From Serratia oryzae (lineage in GTDB: Bacteria; Pseudomonadota; Gammaproteobacteria; Enterobacterales; Enterobacteriaceae), in NCBI RefSeq assembly GCF_001976145.1, contig NZ_MOXD01000004.1:310482-374481 (forward strand): 64,000 nucleotides of DNA, given 5' to 3'. Shown one piece after another: positions 57,101-64,000 of this stretch (its first letter is position 1; each line of letters opens with the position of its first letter). The position numbers and the translations under genes were made by a program. The notes below the pieces were generated by a model. It was not told the DNA's origin. It ran no database searches and worked only from the letters and a program-made list of their open reading frames with translations.

Positions 57101-57552
57101 AGGTGCAGACTCAGCCTAAGGTAGAGGTGGTGTCATCCGGATTGCTGAATGGCAAGGCGCTGCCTGAGGATGTTCAACGTCTTTTTGAGAAAAGCTGTGC
57201 TGATTCACTCGCCGCGATCAAACAAGCCTGTGTGACAGAAGATGCCACGGTTATTTTGCGCGAACTGCATTCCCTCAGTGGTGCGTTCGGTGTGTTTGAA
57301 ATGAATGAATGGGTCAGACAGGCGTCTGATGTGGACAATCTGGTGAGAAGCTCCGGGGTTAAATCAGCCAGCCAGGCATTGGCAGTATTCTGCCAGGCTT
57401 TAGAAACGGTAGCCTCAGGCAAGCATAACGGAACCGAGGCGTTGATCGCCCGCATTATCACGTTGGCATCGTTGTGTTCTGAAGAAAAAGTAGGGGCAGA
57501 AATTACGCGCTTGGGAAATCAGTTACTGACTGCGCTCTCTGAGCGCCGGTAA
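54112..57552 (+). CDS. Tripartite hybrid sensor histidine kinase, copy 2
   Basis: A 1146-residue kinase with the same architecture as copy 1: transmembrane helices near 20-40 and 345-370 flanking a different periplasmic sensor, HisKA His522, HATPase, receiver Asp924 and HPt His1053 (ELHSLSGAFG), plus a longer C-terminal tail. The start at 54112 (MINRYKEG) parallels copy 1; an upstream ATG at 54067 is possible. It lies 199 bases after copy 1, so the two may be co-transcribed. Both probably feed the divergent response regulator while sensing different signals. Confidence 0.88.
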   Translation: MINRYKEGVLGRLRRHHYLLINGGGLVITLIVLLASGLEIWASIRGYQARVQDEISLDVAQLSALENRTATTIRNGVQNIELALSSQTPPDSVFLQRFWANSASSLIQAKPDYQPVLVMANKPVQNLEYAWPYISLAQQISPVVTKVKERNEGKLSVYLYSADRNFLLASVAPWTDSTWRKLQYQRDSGLMEQLSGPVEQVITANNEVYRKAKPILHWLPPYESPLSGQPAFRVATTIWEAKDVRFGVMVFELPVETLSTLLPASSSSGNCLLLDRNGRLMLPCNNLSAGKLLHLAQEAQKQGLGENRRSFYQDGQFLNGWKLGQSGWVLVYSLSWGEIVAGTKQQILVSALSAVFIILITWFLLLLVKRRVLAPAVRQSEQVFESEQLSRTLIETAPLGLGLLALASGEPLLRSPAMLKMQERLHTEGSSLPAELTRYYRQQALPEGEQLHQELTFDAHSGKPVSLSVSMAPVRYRGEDALVVAFIDISNQKQLEQQLTAAREAADRASAAKSSFLAAMSHEIRTPLNAILGNLELLAHSAHDGQRERLNTIRQASDSLLATISDVLDFSKIEAGELYLEHIEFDVLEVAAHVLAIFAPVAQAKGLALVGELGDTVSQPMRGDPTCLRQVLNNLLSNALKFTEQGQVVLRIGVDEPTSLIKIEVEDTGIGMSLSQQERVFRAFRQADETINRRYGGTGLGLALCTRLAQAMGGELTMTSEPGQGSVFQLSLPLSQDVGAAERPQFQGERVCVLAAMPGARAYLSNVLTAWGLEVSVYQHPVQIDDATLDSLGTLVLWGDRATWHPEDENRLVEEAAWVVDCSNDGAEIPVATGRVLSTSVYGLKGLACALRHTLQGERLPTREQGEAALPGALRVLVAEDNPVNRRLFEEQLKLLGCTVSLVEEGGQALASLERERFDILLTDLSMPGMDGYTLARRVRVAWPEMPVVAVTANATQQEYDECEAAGIVRVLTKPLLLDELKEMLLTVCGLDAVYHEVQTQPKVEVVSSGLLNGKALPEDVQRLFEKSCADSLAAIKQACVTEDATVILRELHSLSGAFGVFEMNEWVRQASDVDNLVRSSGVKSASQALAVFCQALETVASGKHNGTEALIARIITLASLCSEEKVGAEITRLGNQLLTALSERR
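55255..57086 (+). repeat. Duplicated kinase core, copy 2
   Basis: The second copy of the 1832-bp block, offset by exactly 3535 bp from the first. Identity starts sharply at the QVFESEQ codons just after the second membrane helix and ends at the last codons of the receiver domain, before the HPt region. Confidence 0.85.
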
Positions 57553-57561
57553 GCGGGTAAA

Positions 57562-57593
57562 AAAGGGTTATCCCCGTTAGAGGATAGCCCTTG
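57562..57593. terminator. Hairpin repeat A after the second kinase
   Basis: AAGGGTTATCC and GGATAGCCCTT form an 11-bp imperfect stem 10 bases after the kinase stop. It is a direct repeat (31 of 32 bases) of the hairpin at 57725-57756. Likely terminator for the rightward kinases, though the T-tail is short. Confidence 0.6.
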
Positions 57594-57601
57594 CAGACTG
57601 C

Positions 57602-57716
57602 TGACAAAGCCCGTTATTAGGGAGAGCGTGCCGAAGGGGTCGTAGCGGCGTAAGCCGCCGGAGCGCCCCTCGGTGCGCTAGGCCCGAGTATCTCGGGTTC
57701 AAAAGCGACTTTGTCA
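57602..57716. repeat. Palindromic interspersed repeat, copy 2 (TGACAAAG termini)
   Basis: A 115-bp element with terminal inverted repeats TGACAAAG and CTTTGTCA and an internal stem around GTAGCGGCG/CGGAGCGCCCC. It matches the reverse complement of 37081-37182, except for a short internal insertion. It lies between two copies of a 32-bp hairpin. Confidence 0.8.
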
Positions 57717-57724
57717 TCAACCTC

Positions 57725-57756
57725 AAAGGGTTATCCCCGTTAGAGGATAACCCTTG
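57725..57756. terminator. Hairpin repeat B after the adhesin gene
   Basis: A perfect stem AAGGGTTATCC/GGATAACCCTT with an 8-base loop, 6 bases after the leftward adhesin gene end. It is a direct copy of repeat A. It probably terminates the adhesin transcript; T-tail TTTGAGG on that strand. Confidence 0.62.
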
Positions 57757-57761
57757 TGGTA

Positions 57762-60700
57762 TTACATAACGGTCACGTGGATATTCTGCTCGACCAGCAG
57801 TTCCGTCGCACCTGCAACGTAGGTGTGGTAAACCACGCCACCAATTTCGGCCTGGCCTGCTTCTGCCCAAGACTCAGATTGCGTATCCAGCAGTTGCAGC
57901 GCGTTCGAGCCGTCGCCGTTGATCACCAACTGGTTCTTGCCGTCGGCCATCACCATATTGGTCTGCCCCATCCCTTCGAGCGCCGAGGCACTCAGGCTCA
58001 GGCTGTTGGCGCTGCCCTGGCCGAGATCGATCTTCTCAATCCCGGTGATGCGGCCGATCAGTGCGTCGAGATCCAACGCCATGTTTTTGCCGTCCAGCAA
58101 CAGGGTGTCGACGCCGTCACCGCCTTGGATGGAAGCAAATGAGGTATTTTTAATACCAATCACATCATCACCCGCACCGCCGCGCACCGCCGACAGTGAT
58201 TCGCCACTCAGCATCAGACCAGAGGTTGAACCATCGTCAAGCAACATCCACAGGCTGCCGTGATCGGCATCATCAGCCAACGCGAAAAGTGCCTTGGCGC
58301 TCTGCTGGGTGCTGCTATGCGTAGTGATTTCCTCGCCCAAGGTGCCATCTAGGTCGATAATACGGCCTTTGATGGATGAGTAGCTACCGTCACCTACGCC
58401 ATAGTCAGTCCAACTGACAAACATGCGACCATCAGCCAGGAAGGTAACATCCGGTTCGTGCTGATCCCCCACCACGAGCTGGTTAATCTGCAACTCCTGA
58501 CCAACACGGTGGCCGTTATCGTCAAAGAATTGCATGTAAATACCGTATGTTCCGGCACCTGGCACAGAATCGGCCTGAGACGCATAAACCGCCACAAAGC
58601 CACCGTTCGGATTCGTTTTCAGCACCGGTTTCTGCTGAGAATATGGCGTAAAGGTATTGACGATAAATTCGTTACTCAGAGCCAGGCCCGAGGCAGAATA
58701 AACACGGCCATAAATGCTCCAGGCATTCTGATCCAGCCCACTGGTATCGTTATTATCCCATGCCACAACAAAATTACCGTTGGCCAAGGCAGTGATACTC
58801 GGAGAACCTTGAATACCCGGTAGCGTCTGGTTAGCAATAAAACCTTGGCCGTAAGTGTGCGTCACTGGATCGTAAATCTTGACCATAATGTCGAGATCGG
58901 CAGCATTCCCCCCCTGCTGGGTTGAATAAGCGACAGCGACACGGCCATCGGCTAAGGTGGTTAACACCGTGCCCGAACCATCTTGTAAAGCGCTGCCAAT
59001 TAACACTTCACCTGTCACCGGTTGGTCATTAGCATCATACTGGCGTGATACCATTGAGCTGTTGCCCTTGCGCCAGGTCACCAGATAACCGCCATCATCT
59101 AACGCCGTGATGTGGGGTGCATCGGTATAGGTTGCACCAGGCGTTGGATTGACCACATGCTCTGTGCCAATTTGCACGGTGCCAATCACTTGCCCGTCGG
59201 CATCATACTTATAGCCGTAATGAGCCGTGCGGATACAGTTTCCTGCCTCGGCGCTCGCCCACGCAACGACAAAGGTGCCGTCAGCCAGCGTAGTGATCGC
59301 AGGGTTTAACTGATTGTATGCCTTTGTATCTTGGCTAAACAGCGTCTCCGGGCCAATCGGCATCCCCTGCTCATTAAACAGTTGCCCCTTGACGTCTGGA
59401 TTACCTGCTTCATACGAAATCCAGACCACCATAAAGTTGCCATCATCCAGCGCCGTCGTCACAGATTTTATCTGGTTGTTAGCGATGGTTCTGTTGACTT
59501 GGAATTCTGAATAGAAACCGGCATCAGTATCAATCACCACCCCTTCGATCCCATAACCATTCGGGTCGATCTTGTCGCTGTGCCAGGTAACGTAAATATT
59601 CCCGTTATCCATCAGCGTCGCGTCAAGGATATGCGTCAGGTCGACATCATCCCAGCCAGAACCCTGGTTGCCCCAAGTGGTCGGGTTAACCAGGAACTCA
59701 TGGCCAATCTTGTTGCTGTTGGCATCAAAACGCTGGGCAAAAATGGCTGAACCATCGCCGTCACCGCCTTCTGAACCCCAGATCAGCATATAACCACCGT
59801 CGTCCAGCGCGACGCCCACCGGCTTGTATTGCTTGCCTACCTGATATTGGTTAACGATAAAGTCGCCGTTACCGAGCAGTGTGGTAGCCCCAGTGGCAGG
59901 GTTGAAGCTGTAGTGGGCGGCGCGGATGTCACTGCCCACGGCTTTGCTGTCGTTGGTGTCCCAGAACACCACAAAGCTGCCATCCTTCAGTGTGATAACA
60001 TCCGGATATTGCTGGAGACCATCTTGCGTGGTATTCAAGGTCAGGACTGGGCCTGCGGTTGAACCGTCAGTTTTCCGCAGTTGCCCCATCACGCCGGCAC
60101 CATTACTGTCAACACCCGCCCAGACGGTCAGATACCAGCCTGCGTGTGGTCCGTCTTCGAACAGCACCATTTCTGGGCCGCCATAGGCACCAGCGGCTCC
60201 GCCACTTTTAATCACCAGTTCATTACTTACCGGCTGGTTATGCGCATCATAGATACGCTGTACGATCGAACCGCCGCTTTGCTCGCTGTACCAGGAAACA
60301 ATGTAGCCGCCATCGGGTAAGGCTAAAGCACTGGCTACACGCTGACCGCCAACTATCGTCTGGTTGACCAGGAACTCATCGGTCTGGGCAGCGCCACTGG
60401 CGCTGTATTTACGGGCGAAGACGCCGTCACCGCTGTTGTCCAGGGAGCTTGACTGGTAGGACTCAAACACCACCAAGAAGCCACCATCGGCCAGCGCCAC
60501 CACCTGTGGGGTGTCCTGGTTATTGGCCTGACGCTGGTTGACCAACTGCTCCCGGCCAATTTTTTGCGTACCGGTAGGGTCCATTAGCTGCATATAGACA
60601 TCATATCCACCGTTATCCCCCTGCCAGACAACCACCAGATTGCCATTGGCCAGTTTGGTGACCTGTGGGTTGGCCTGATTGCCATAGACCGTGGTATTGA

Positions 60701-62837
60701 TCGGGCCACCCGATGTTTGGTGGCTACTGAGGTCGAACCCACCGATGGTGTCGTTTGTAGTAACGGTGACTCTATAATCGCTGCTGTTCGGTGTGGCGTT
60801 ACCCGCAGCATCAATGGCGACCGCGCTAAAGGTCTGGGTACCCAGGCTTAAGGCTTCATTCACCGTAAGTGTCCAGGTGCCATTGTTGCTGATTTGTGCA
60901 CGACCAATTTCACGCTGCCCGTTAGTATCGGTGACATAAATGACCACGGTTTCGCCCGCAGGGCCAGTACCGCTGAGGGTTGGTTTTTGGTCATCGGTAC
61001 GGCCACCGTTAACGACGTTGCCGGTAATGGTGCCAACATCATCATAGACGCCGGTAATTGCCAGATTCGATGCATCTGGCGGAGTCATATCCAGCACGAT
61101 CTCGAATGCAGGAGAGAGCTGGCTGGGTGAATGAGTGGCATTAGTCGCCTGTGCCTGGAAAGCATGCTGGCCTTCGCTCAGGGCGGTAGCAGGCGTAAAG
61201 CTCCAGTTGCCCTGAGCATCAGCCTGGGTCTGGCCGACCAGAACGCCGTTATCAAAGATTTTTACCGTATCGCCCGCTTGCGCTTTACCATGCAAAGTCG
61301 GTGTAGCGTCGTCGGTAGAGTCCCCTTGCTTCAACAACCCCTGAATACTGCCCACATCATCAGTCGGGCTCTCAATGGTTGGGGTTGGCGCGCGGTCTTC
61401 GCCCATTACCAGAGTAAAGGCATCGCTCTCGGCATTGCTGTTATTACCCGCTTTGTCACGGGCAGAGGTGGTGAAATGGTGTTCACCGTCTGCTAATGGT
61501 GCCGCAGGCGTGAAAGACCAGTTGCCATTGGCGTCTGCCAGGGTGGTGCCCAGCAGTTTGCCATTTTCATTGATAAACACCGTCACGCCCGCTTCGGCTT
61601 TGCCGGACAGCGTAGGGGTGCGGTCATCCGTCAAATCACCGGAGCTTAGGGTACCCTGTTGTGCACCAAAGTTATCAGATGCCTGCAGGATGGTAGGTAC
61701 TGCAGGTGGGATGGTGTCGATGGTGATTGGGTAGGCCAATGACGCCAGCCCGGTGTTACCGGCAAAGTCGACGGCCTTGGCAGAGATCGTGTACGCCCCG
61801 TCAGGGAAAGTGAAGGCGGAAGAGAACTCCCAGGCACCCGTCGCATCGGCCAGAGCGGTACCGATCATGTTTTTGCCGTTGTAGATGCCCACAACGCTGA
61901 ATGCTTCGGCACGGCCTTTGATCAATGGAGTATTGTCGCTGGTGTAGCCATTTTTCGCGATCGGCGTACTGCCGTTGTTATCGCTGCTGATGCTGTCGAT
62001 CACGGCGCGTGAAGGAGCAACAGAGTCGACGATTAACGCAAAACTGTCGGATGATAGGCCACTGGTTTTGTCACGAGCAACCAGAACGTGGCCACTTTCA
62101 CTGTATTTCTCTTCAGGCGTGAAGCTCCATTGGCCGTTGGCACCGACGACGGCTTCGCCGAGCACTCGGCCATTATCACTAATCTCAAGAGTGGCACCTG
62201 GAGTACCCGTACCTTCAAGTACTGACCACTGATCGTCTGTTACGTTGCCTGATTTCAGGGCACCTTGGCGCGCACCCAACTGATCGAGAGCGTGAGTGAT
62301 TGTCGGCGCTTCATCCAGCGTCAATGAGGCCATGCTCAGCATCGCCGGTTTTGGCAGAGCGGGTGCCGCTTCGGTGTTTTGGGGCAACGCGTCGTTGCTC
62401 TCGGCGGCAGGAGCTTCATGAAGGATGCTCAACGCCAGATGTTGTGGCTGCTGTTCGATGTGGCCTAATGACTCGGCGTTAAAGGTGGCCGGACCCTGCT
62501 GTGGGTTATTCTCGGCAGACAGGGTGCGGATAAACTCACCGTCTGGCGTAATCTGGTGCAATTGGCCGTTATGGGTGAAAAAGTTTTCGAGAACCAGATG
62601 TGGCTGGTTGCTTTCCTGGTTATGCAAAGTGAGAATCAGATCTTCACCTGAACGTTCGGCAACTAATACATCCTCGATTGACGCAGATTCAATGTCTTGC
62701 ACCACATAAGTATTACCCGGAATATACGGGATATATTGTGTTGGCTCATTCAAAGATGCGTCCAGATAACCGGCTTGTATTAATGCTCCTTCAGTGATGA
62801 CTGAGAAACGGATAGAGCTATCAGTAATATTTTTCAT
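57762..62837 (-). CDS. Large repetitive adhesin, BapA/LapA-like, predicted type I secretion
   Basis: A 1691-residue secreted protein without Sec signal. Residues 1-110 form a Bap-type prefix domain (LVLENFFTHN near 81-90), then a low-complexity linker. Five bacterial Ig-like domains of about 100 residues follow (176 to ~690; DDRTPTLSGKAEAG-type motifs). Next are 14 propeller-type repeats (about 700-1520) with the pattern [LV]xDG[GN][FY]xVxW. The C-terminal ~160 residues hold degenerate RTX motifs (GGAGDDVIGI, GGDGVDTLLLDG) and GIEKIDLG, as in type-I-secreted adhesins. No ribosome-binding site is evident. It is convergent with the kinases. Presumed role: surface adhesion and biofilm. Confidence 0.85.
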   Translation of the reverse strand: MKNITDSSIRFSVITEGALIQAGYLDASLNEPTQYIPYIPGNTYVVQDIESASIEDVLVAERSGEDLILTLHNQESNQPHLVLENFFTHNGQLHQITPDGEFIRTLSAENNPQQGPATFNAESLGHIEQQPQHLALSILHEAPAAESNDALPQNTEAAPALPKPAMLSMASLTLDEAPTITHALDQLGARQGALKSGNVTDDQWSVLEGTGTPGATLEISDNGRVLGEAVVGANGQWSFTPEEKYSESGHVLVARDKTSGLSSDSFALIVDSVAPSRAVIDSISSDNNGSTPIAKNGYTSDNTPLIKGRAEAFSVVGIYNGKNMIGTALADATGAWEFSSAFTFPDGAYTISAKAVDFAGNTGLASLAYPITIDTIPPAVPTILQASDNFGAQQGTLSSGDLTDDRTPTLSGKAEAGVTVFINENGKLLGTTLADANGNWSFTPAAPLADGEHHFTTSARDKAGNNSNAESDAFTLVMGEDRAPTPTIESPTDDVGSIQGLLKQGDSTDDATPTLHGKAQAGDTVKIFDNGVLVGQTQADAQGNWSFTPATALSEGQHAFQAQATNATHSPSQLSPAFEIVLDMTPPDASNLAITGVYDDVGTITGNVVNGGRTDDQKPTLSGTGPAGETVVIYVTDTNGQREIGRAQISNNGTWTLTVNEALSLGTQTFSAVAIDAAGNATPNSSDYRVTVTTNDTIGGFDLSSHQTSGGPINTTVYGNQANPQVTKLANGNLVVVWQGDNGGYDVYMQLMDPTGTQKIGREQLVNQRQANNQDTPQVVALADGGFLVVFESYQSSSLDNSGDGVFARKYSASGAAQTDEFLVNQTIVGGQRVASALALPDGGYIVSWYSEQSGGSIVQRIYDAHNQPVSNELVIKSGGAAGAYGGPEMVLFEDGPHAGWYLTVWAGVDSNGAGVMGQLRKTDGSTAGPVLTLNTTQDGLQQYPDVITLKDGSFVVFWDTNDSKAVGSDIRAAHYSFNPATGATTLLGNGDFIVNQYQVGKQYKPVGVALDDGGYMLIWGSEGGDGDGSAIFAQRFDANSNKIGHEFLVNPTTWGNQGSGWDDVDLTHILDATLMDNGNIYVTWHSDKIDPNGYGIEGVVIDTDAGFYSEFQVNRTIANNQIKSVTTALDDGNFMVVWISYEAGNPDVKGQLFNEQGMPIGPETLFSQDTKAYNQLNPAITTLADGTFVVAWASAEAGNCIRTAHYGYKYDADGQVIGTVQIGTEHVVNPTPGATYTDAPHITALDDGGYLVTWRKGNSSMVSRQYDANDQPVTGEVLIGSALQDGSGTVLTTLADGRVAVAYSTQQGGNAADLDIMVKIYDPVTHTYGQGFIANQTLPGIQGSPSITALANGNFVVAWDNNDTSGLDQNAWSIYGRVYSASGLALSNEFIVNTFTPYSQQKPVLKTNPNGGFVAVYASQADSVPGAGTYGIYMQFFDDNGHRVGQELQINQLVVGDQHEPDVTFLADGRMFVSWTDYGVGDGSYSSIKGRIIDLDGTLGEEITTHSSTQQSAKALFALADDADHGSLWMLLDDGSTSGLMLSGESLSAVRGGAGDDVIGIKNTSFASIQGGDGVDTLLLDGKNMALDLDALIGRITGIEKIDLGQGSANSLSLSASALEGMGQTNMVMADGKNQLVINGDGSNALQLLDTQSESWAEAGQAEIGGVVYHTYVAGATELLVEQNIHVTVM

Positions 62838-63738
62838 TTAAATTTAAATCATCAGGTAATTAATGAGGGAGTTCTAAGAAAACAAGCACAAACGATGAGT
62901 TGAGCCAGAGCTGGTTTTAGCAATAGCACAACTTCCAGCATTAATACCAAGTATAAAAACCGTGGTCTTCCCAAGATATGTCTATGCCGTAGTTACTTAG
63001 AAAACGTCGCGAATTAACGCGATGGATAGAATAAGGGTAGGAACAGGAAATAAATACCTGACCAGTTCGAAATTCTGCCTGTTGCGCCCCTTACGCTTGA
63101 AGATTTGCAGAAATTGGTGCAGCCTGTATGCACGCAGTTTGGTGTGCGTCCTTGCCTTGTTACGGCAATCTATACCCTTAACTCTTCCTTCAAGTTGCTA
63201 TTGGGGGGGCTGAGTGACTCGGCCTAACTGCTGTTCGCAAACGCATCGCGTTTTTCTCCGGCAACTCGTGTTATTTATGGCGTGTACTGGGGATATATTA
63301 ATTTATCTTATTTTTTCTGGTCTGTGTGATTTGTGCTTGCATGCTGATTGTTCCCAGACACTTTGAGTTTCTGCAAGGCAGGAGGCCCTTGAGCATGGCT
63401 AACTCTGTGACTGAGGCCGGAAGGCGAATCGACGGCCTCACTTAGCCACAACGCATAAACTTGATTCAGCTGTATTAATCAATGCGTTCTCCGCTCTTTC
63501 GTACATGACCGTTGGTAAACCTCAAGAATTCATACCAATCAGAAAGACTCTTTCCTGAGAAATCTGTTCAATATAGCTTCCATGGGAAGTGGCTTATTTT
63601 AGATGAATTGTAGCAACCTCCCAGACCCCCATGTTTAGCATCATTATAGACACCATCAGGATTGTTACATTTCTCTATATAAAGATGTTTATGTAACGGT
63701 TGTACTGTTAGAAAATTGAAATTAATTAGGAAGAATAT
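62838..63738. other. Long divergent control region between two adhesin-type genes
   Basis: 901 bp without a supported gene. Both adhesin genes start at its ends, so it must hold their promoters. Around 63170-63260 there is a partial IRU-like piece (CCTTCAAGTTGC). The rest, mainly from about 63480 onward, is AT-rich, of the kind often bound by H-NS. No clear operator was identified. Confidence 0.4.
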
Positions 63739-64000
63739 ATGGTAACGCGGCCAACAAAACTGGTATTAGTTGAAGGCAAAGAAGTAAAGCAAGAAATCTC
63801 TTTGCATTCCAAAAATGCTGGCTCACCCCAAAAGATAAAAGCCATTGCCAATGGTAAATTTATCCTGGCAGATAAAGAAACGGGTCTTGCTCCAGAAAAC
63901 ATTACGGTTAAACGTGTGGGTAAAGACCTGCATGTCAGTCTTGAAGGGGATTCACTGGATCAGCCAACCTTCATTATTGAGGATTTCTTCCTGCAGAATG
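63739..64000 (+). CDS. Start of a second Bap-type adhesin (partial, cut by window end)
   Basis: An ATG with AGGAAG upstream opens a frame of 87 codons that runs off the window without a stop. The protein lacks a Sec signal and its residues 52-87 align with residues 54-90 of the 1691-residue adhesin: in both, a GKDL/GEDL segment, then QP, then FIIEDFFLQN versus LVLENFFTHN. It is therefore the N-terminal prefix domain of another large type-I-secreted protein, possibly the main adhesin, with its export genes probably further right. Full length unknown. Confidence 0.75.
   Translation, partial: MVTRPTKLVLVEGKEVKQEISLHSKNAGSPQKIKAIANGKFILADKETGLAPENITVKRVGKDLHVSLEGDSLDQPTFIIEDFFLQN

Noticed and set aside
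63022-63213. 63-codon plus-strand frame in the adhesin control region
   Set aside because: No ribosome-binding site, no domain, unusual composition, and part of it overlaps an IRU-like repeat piece.

Overview
The window reads as chromosomal DNA of an enterobacterium, most likely Serratia or a close relative in the Yersiniaceae. The basis is the enterobacterial backbone order parC-plsC-ftsP ... ygiQ ... dkgA-yqhD-yqhC-yghB-metC-exbB-exbD, high protein similarity to E. coli counterparts recalled from memory, moderately high GC, and intergenic repeats of the ERIC/IRU type. The genus is inferred; no database search was possible. I see no rRNA, tRNA, CRISPR array, prophage or transposase gene.

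Region 1 (1-23.9 kb) is backbone interrupted by accessory blocks. After the 3' end of parC come plsC and the Tat substrate ftsP. A purine/nucleoside salvage block then sits between ftsP and ygiQ: xapR, xapA and xapB, followed by a divergent set homologous to E. coli yegU-yegV-yegW with an NCS1 permease added. Next are ygiQ, the lytic transglycosylase emtA and an aldehyde-detoxification group (dkgA, an Ahr-like reductase, yqhD and its AraC regulator yqhC). A quinone-reductase-like MDR gene with a LysR regulator follows, then yghB, metC and the Fur-boxed exbBD pair.

Region 2 (23.9-37.1 kb) is a self-contained catabolic island. A LacI regulator, a phosphomannomutase and an ABC ATPase run leftward. 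A lipoprotein binding protein, two permeases, a GH13 enzyme, a GH130 enzyme, a DUF1861 protein, an outer-membrane porin and an exported protein of unknown function run rightward. The divergent control region holds three near-identical palindromic operators and a perfect CRP core site, arranged as a class II promoter. The enzyme set predicts import of an oligosaccharide containing beta-mannose (possibly also alpha-glucose), its phosphorolysis to mannose 1-phosphate, and entry into glycolysis through mannose 6-phosphate.

Region 3 (37.1-49.4 kb) carries a secreted tannase-family lipoprotein with a long unexplained C-terminal part, two tandem alkaline phosphatases followed by a translationally coupled histidine-rich exported protein, a DctPQM-type TRAP transporter, a small P-loop kinase and an NlpC/P60 hydrolase. 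Several palindromic non-coding repeats lie between these genes.

Region 4 (49.7-64 kb) is a signalling and adhesion block. It has an RcsB-like response regulator and two tandem tripartite hybrid histidine kinases (HisKA-HATPase-REC-HPt). The kinases share an almost identical 1.83-kb core but have unrelated sensor halves. Beyond them is a 1691-residue type-I-secreted adhesin with five Ig-like domains and 14 propeller-type repeats, then the start of a second protein with the same N-terminal domain, cut by the window end. The kinases may control these adhesins; that link is inference from position only.
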